6,282 bases of DNA from Gemmatimonadota bacterium (GTDB lineage Bacteria; Gemmatimonadota; Gemmatimonadetes; Palauibacterales; Palauibacteraceae): contig JAUVTH010000086.1 in NCBI GenBank assembly GCA_030601615.1, forward strand, positions 1 to 6,282, written 5' to 3'. The notes under the pieces are model-generated. The model did no database searches. It saw nothing but the letters and a program-made list of their open reading frames with translations, and had not been told where the DNA came from. A program made the translations under genes and the position numbers. Position 1 is the first letter of the stretch. Each line of letters starts with the position of its first letter. Below are positions 5,959 to 6,282 of the stretch, in pieces.

Positions 5959-6282
5959 ACGAACACTCGAGAACCGATATGCTCGTAATCGGTGCCGGTC
6001 CGTGCGGCATGGCGGTCGGAGCGGCCGCCATGCGAGCCGGCGTGGACTGCATCCTCCTGGACAAGGGCCCGATCGTGAGTTCCATCGAGCGCTACCCGAT
6101 CGGCATGACGTTCTTCAGCACCGCCGATCGTCTCGAGGTGGAGGGAGTGCCGTTCGTAGTGGAGCGAGACAAGCCCACGCGCTCGGAGGCTCTGAAGTAC
6201 TATCGCCGGGTGGCATCGCACTTCGATCTCGATGTGCGCCAGTACGAGACAGTGAAATCAGTGGTGCGGTCGAACGGCTCGT
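5955..6282 (+). CDS. ypdA: YpdA-type FAD/NAD(P)H oxidoreductase (putative bacillithiol disulfide reductase), 3'-truncated by the window edge
   Basis: YpdA (Bdr) is a cytosolic flavoprotein reported to use NADPH to reduce oxidised bacillithiol (BSSB). The first 109 codons are present and the frame is open to the end, so roughly the first third of a family that is usually about 320-330 residues is visible. Residues 8-18 are the FAD-binding Rossmann start DMLVIGAGPCG, with the GxGxxG at 13-18. Cys17 falls where S. aureus YpdA has its conserved functional cysteine (GPCG). The segments that follow are distinctive for YpdA rather than thioredoxin reductase: an acidic strand end LLDKG, then IERYP, TFFSTADRLEVEGVPFV, and KPTR...ALKYYR. 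ATG 5955 overlaps the acylase stop by 4 bases (ATGA). No clear ribosome binding site is seen, so coupling to acylase translation is likely. The rest of the enzyme, including the NAD(P)-binding domain, is outside the window. Confidence 0.88.
   Translation, partial: MNEHSRTDMLVIGAGPCGMAVGAAAMRAGVDCILLDKGPIVSSIERYPIGMTFFSTADRLEVEGVPFVVERDKPTRSEALKYYRRVASHFDLDVRQYETVKSVVRSNGS

Overview
The window is a GC-rich, almost gap-free run of six genes, all on the + strand. Only 13 bases lie outside coding sequence (956-958 and 1943-1952). The first two genes are 3 bases apart and the next gap is 10 bases. The last three junctions are 4-base start/stop overlaps (GTGA, ATGA, ATGA). I read this as one operon or the inside of a longer one. 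Both ends are cut: the first gene has lost its start and the last gene runs off the right edge. No rRNA, tRNA, mobile element, CRISPR array or convincing terminator is visible.

Layout: (1) 1-955, a ROK-family sugar kinase, probably glucokinase-like, lacking only its N-terminus. (2) 959-1942, a PfkB/ribokinase-family kinase. (3) 1953-2855, an N-terminal STAS-like domain followed by a GHKL (histidine-kinase-like/anti-sigma-type) ATPase domain. (4) 2852-3490, a small protein with a STAS-like DUF4325-type segment and a probable C-terminal winged helix. (5) 3487-5958, a complete penicillin-acylase-family Ntn hydrolase with an N-terminal export or anchor segment. (6) 5955-6282, the first 109 codons of a YpdA-type FAD/NAD(P)H oxidoreductase, the family that includes bacillithiol disulfide reductase.

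Organism: the strongest clue is YpdA in a strongly GC-rich background. Bacillithiol-type thiol chemistry is known in Bacillota, Deinococcota, Bacteroidota and relatives, Acidobacteriota and Gemmatimonadota. The base composition argues against typical low-GC Bacillota. My best guess is Gemmatimonadota or a similar GC-rich environmental lineage, at moderate to low confidence, since there is no marker gene.

How the genes may work together: genes 1 and 2 point to phosphorylation of sugars or nucleosides in the cytoplasm. Genes 3 and 4 look like a two-protein regulatory switch built from STAS-like, ATPase and DNA-binding parts, with no sigma factor or phosphatase in view. Gene 5 probably cleaves an amide-linked compound outside the cytoplasmic membrane. 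Gene 6 is a cytosolic thiol-redox enzyme. The tight packing implies co-expression, but a shared pathway is inference. The most interesting part is the gene 3/gene 4 pair.
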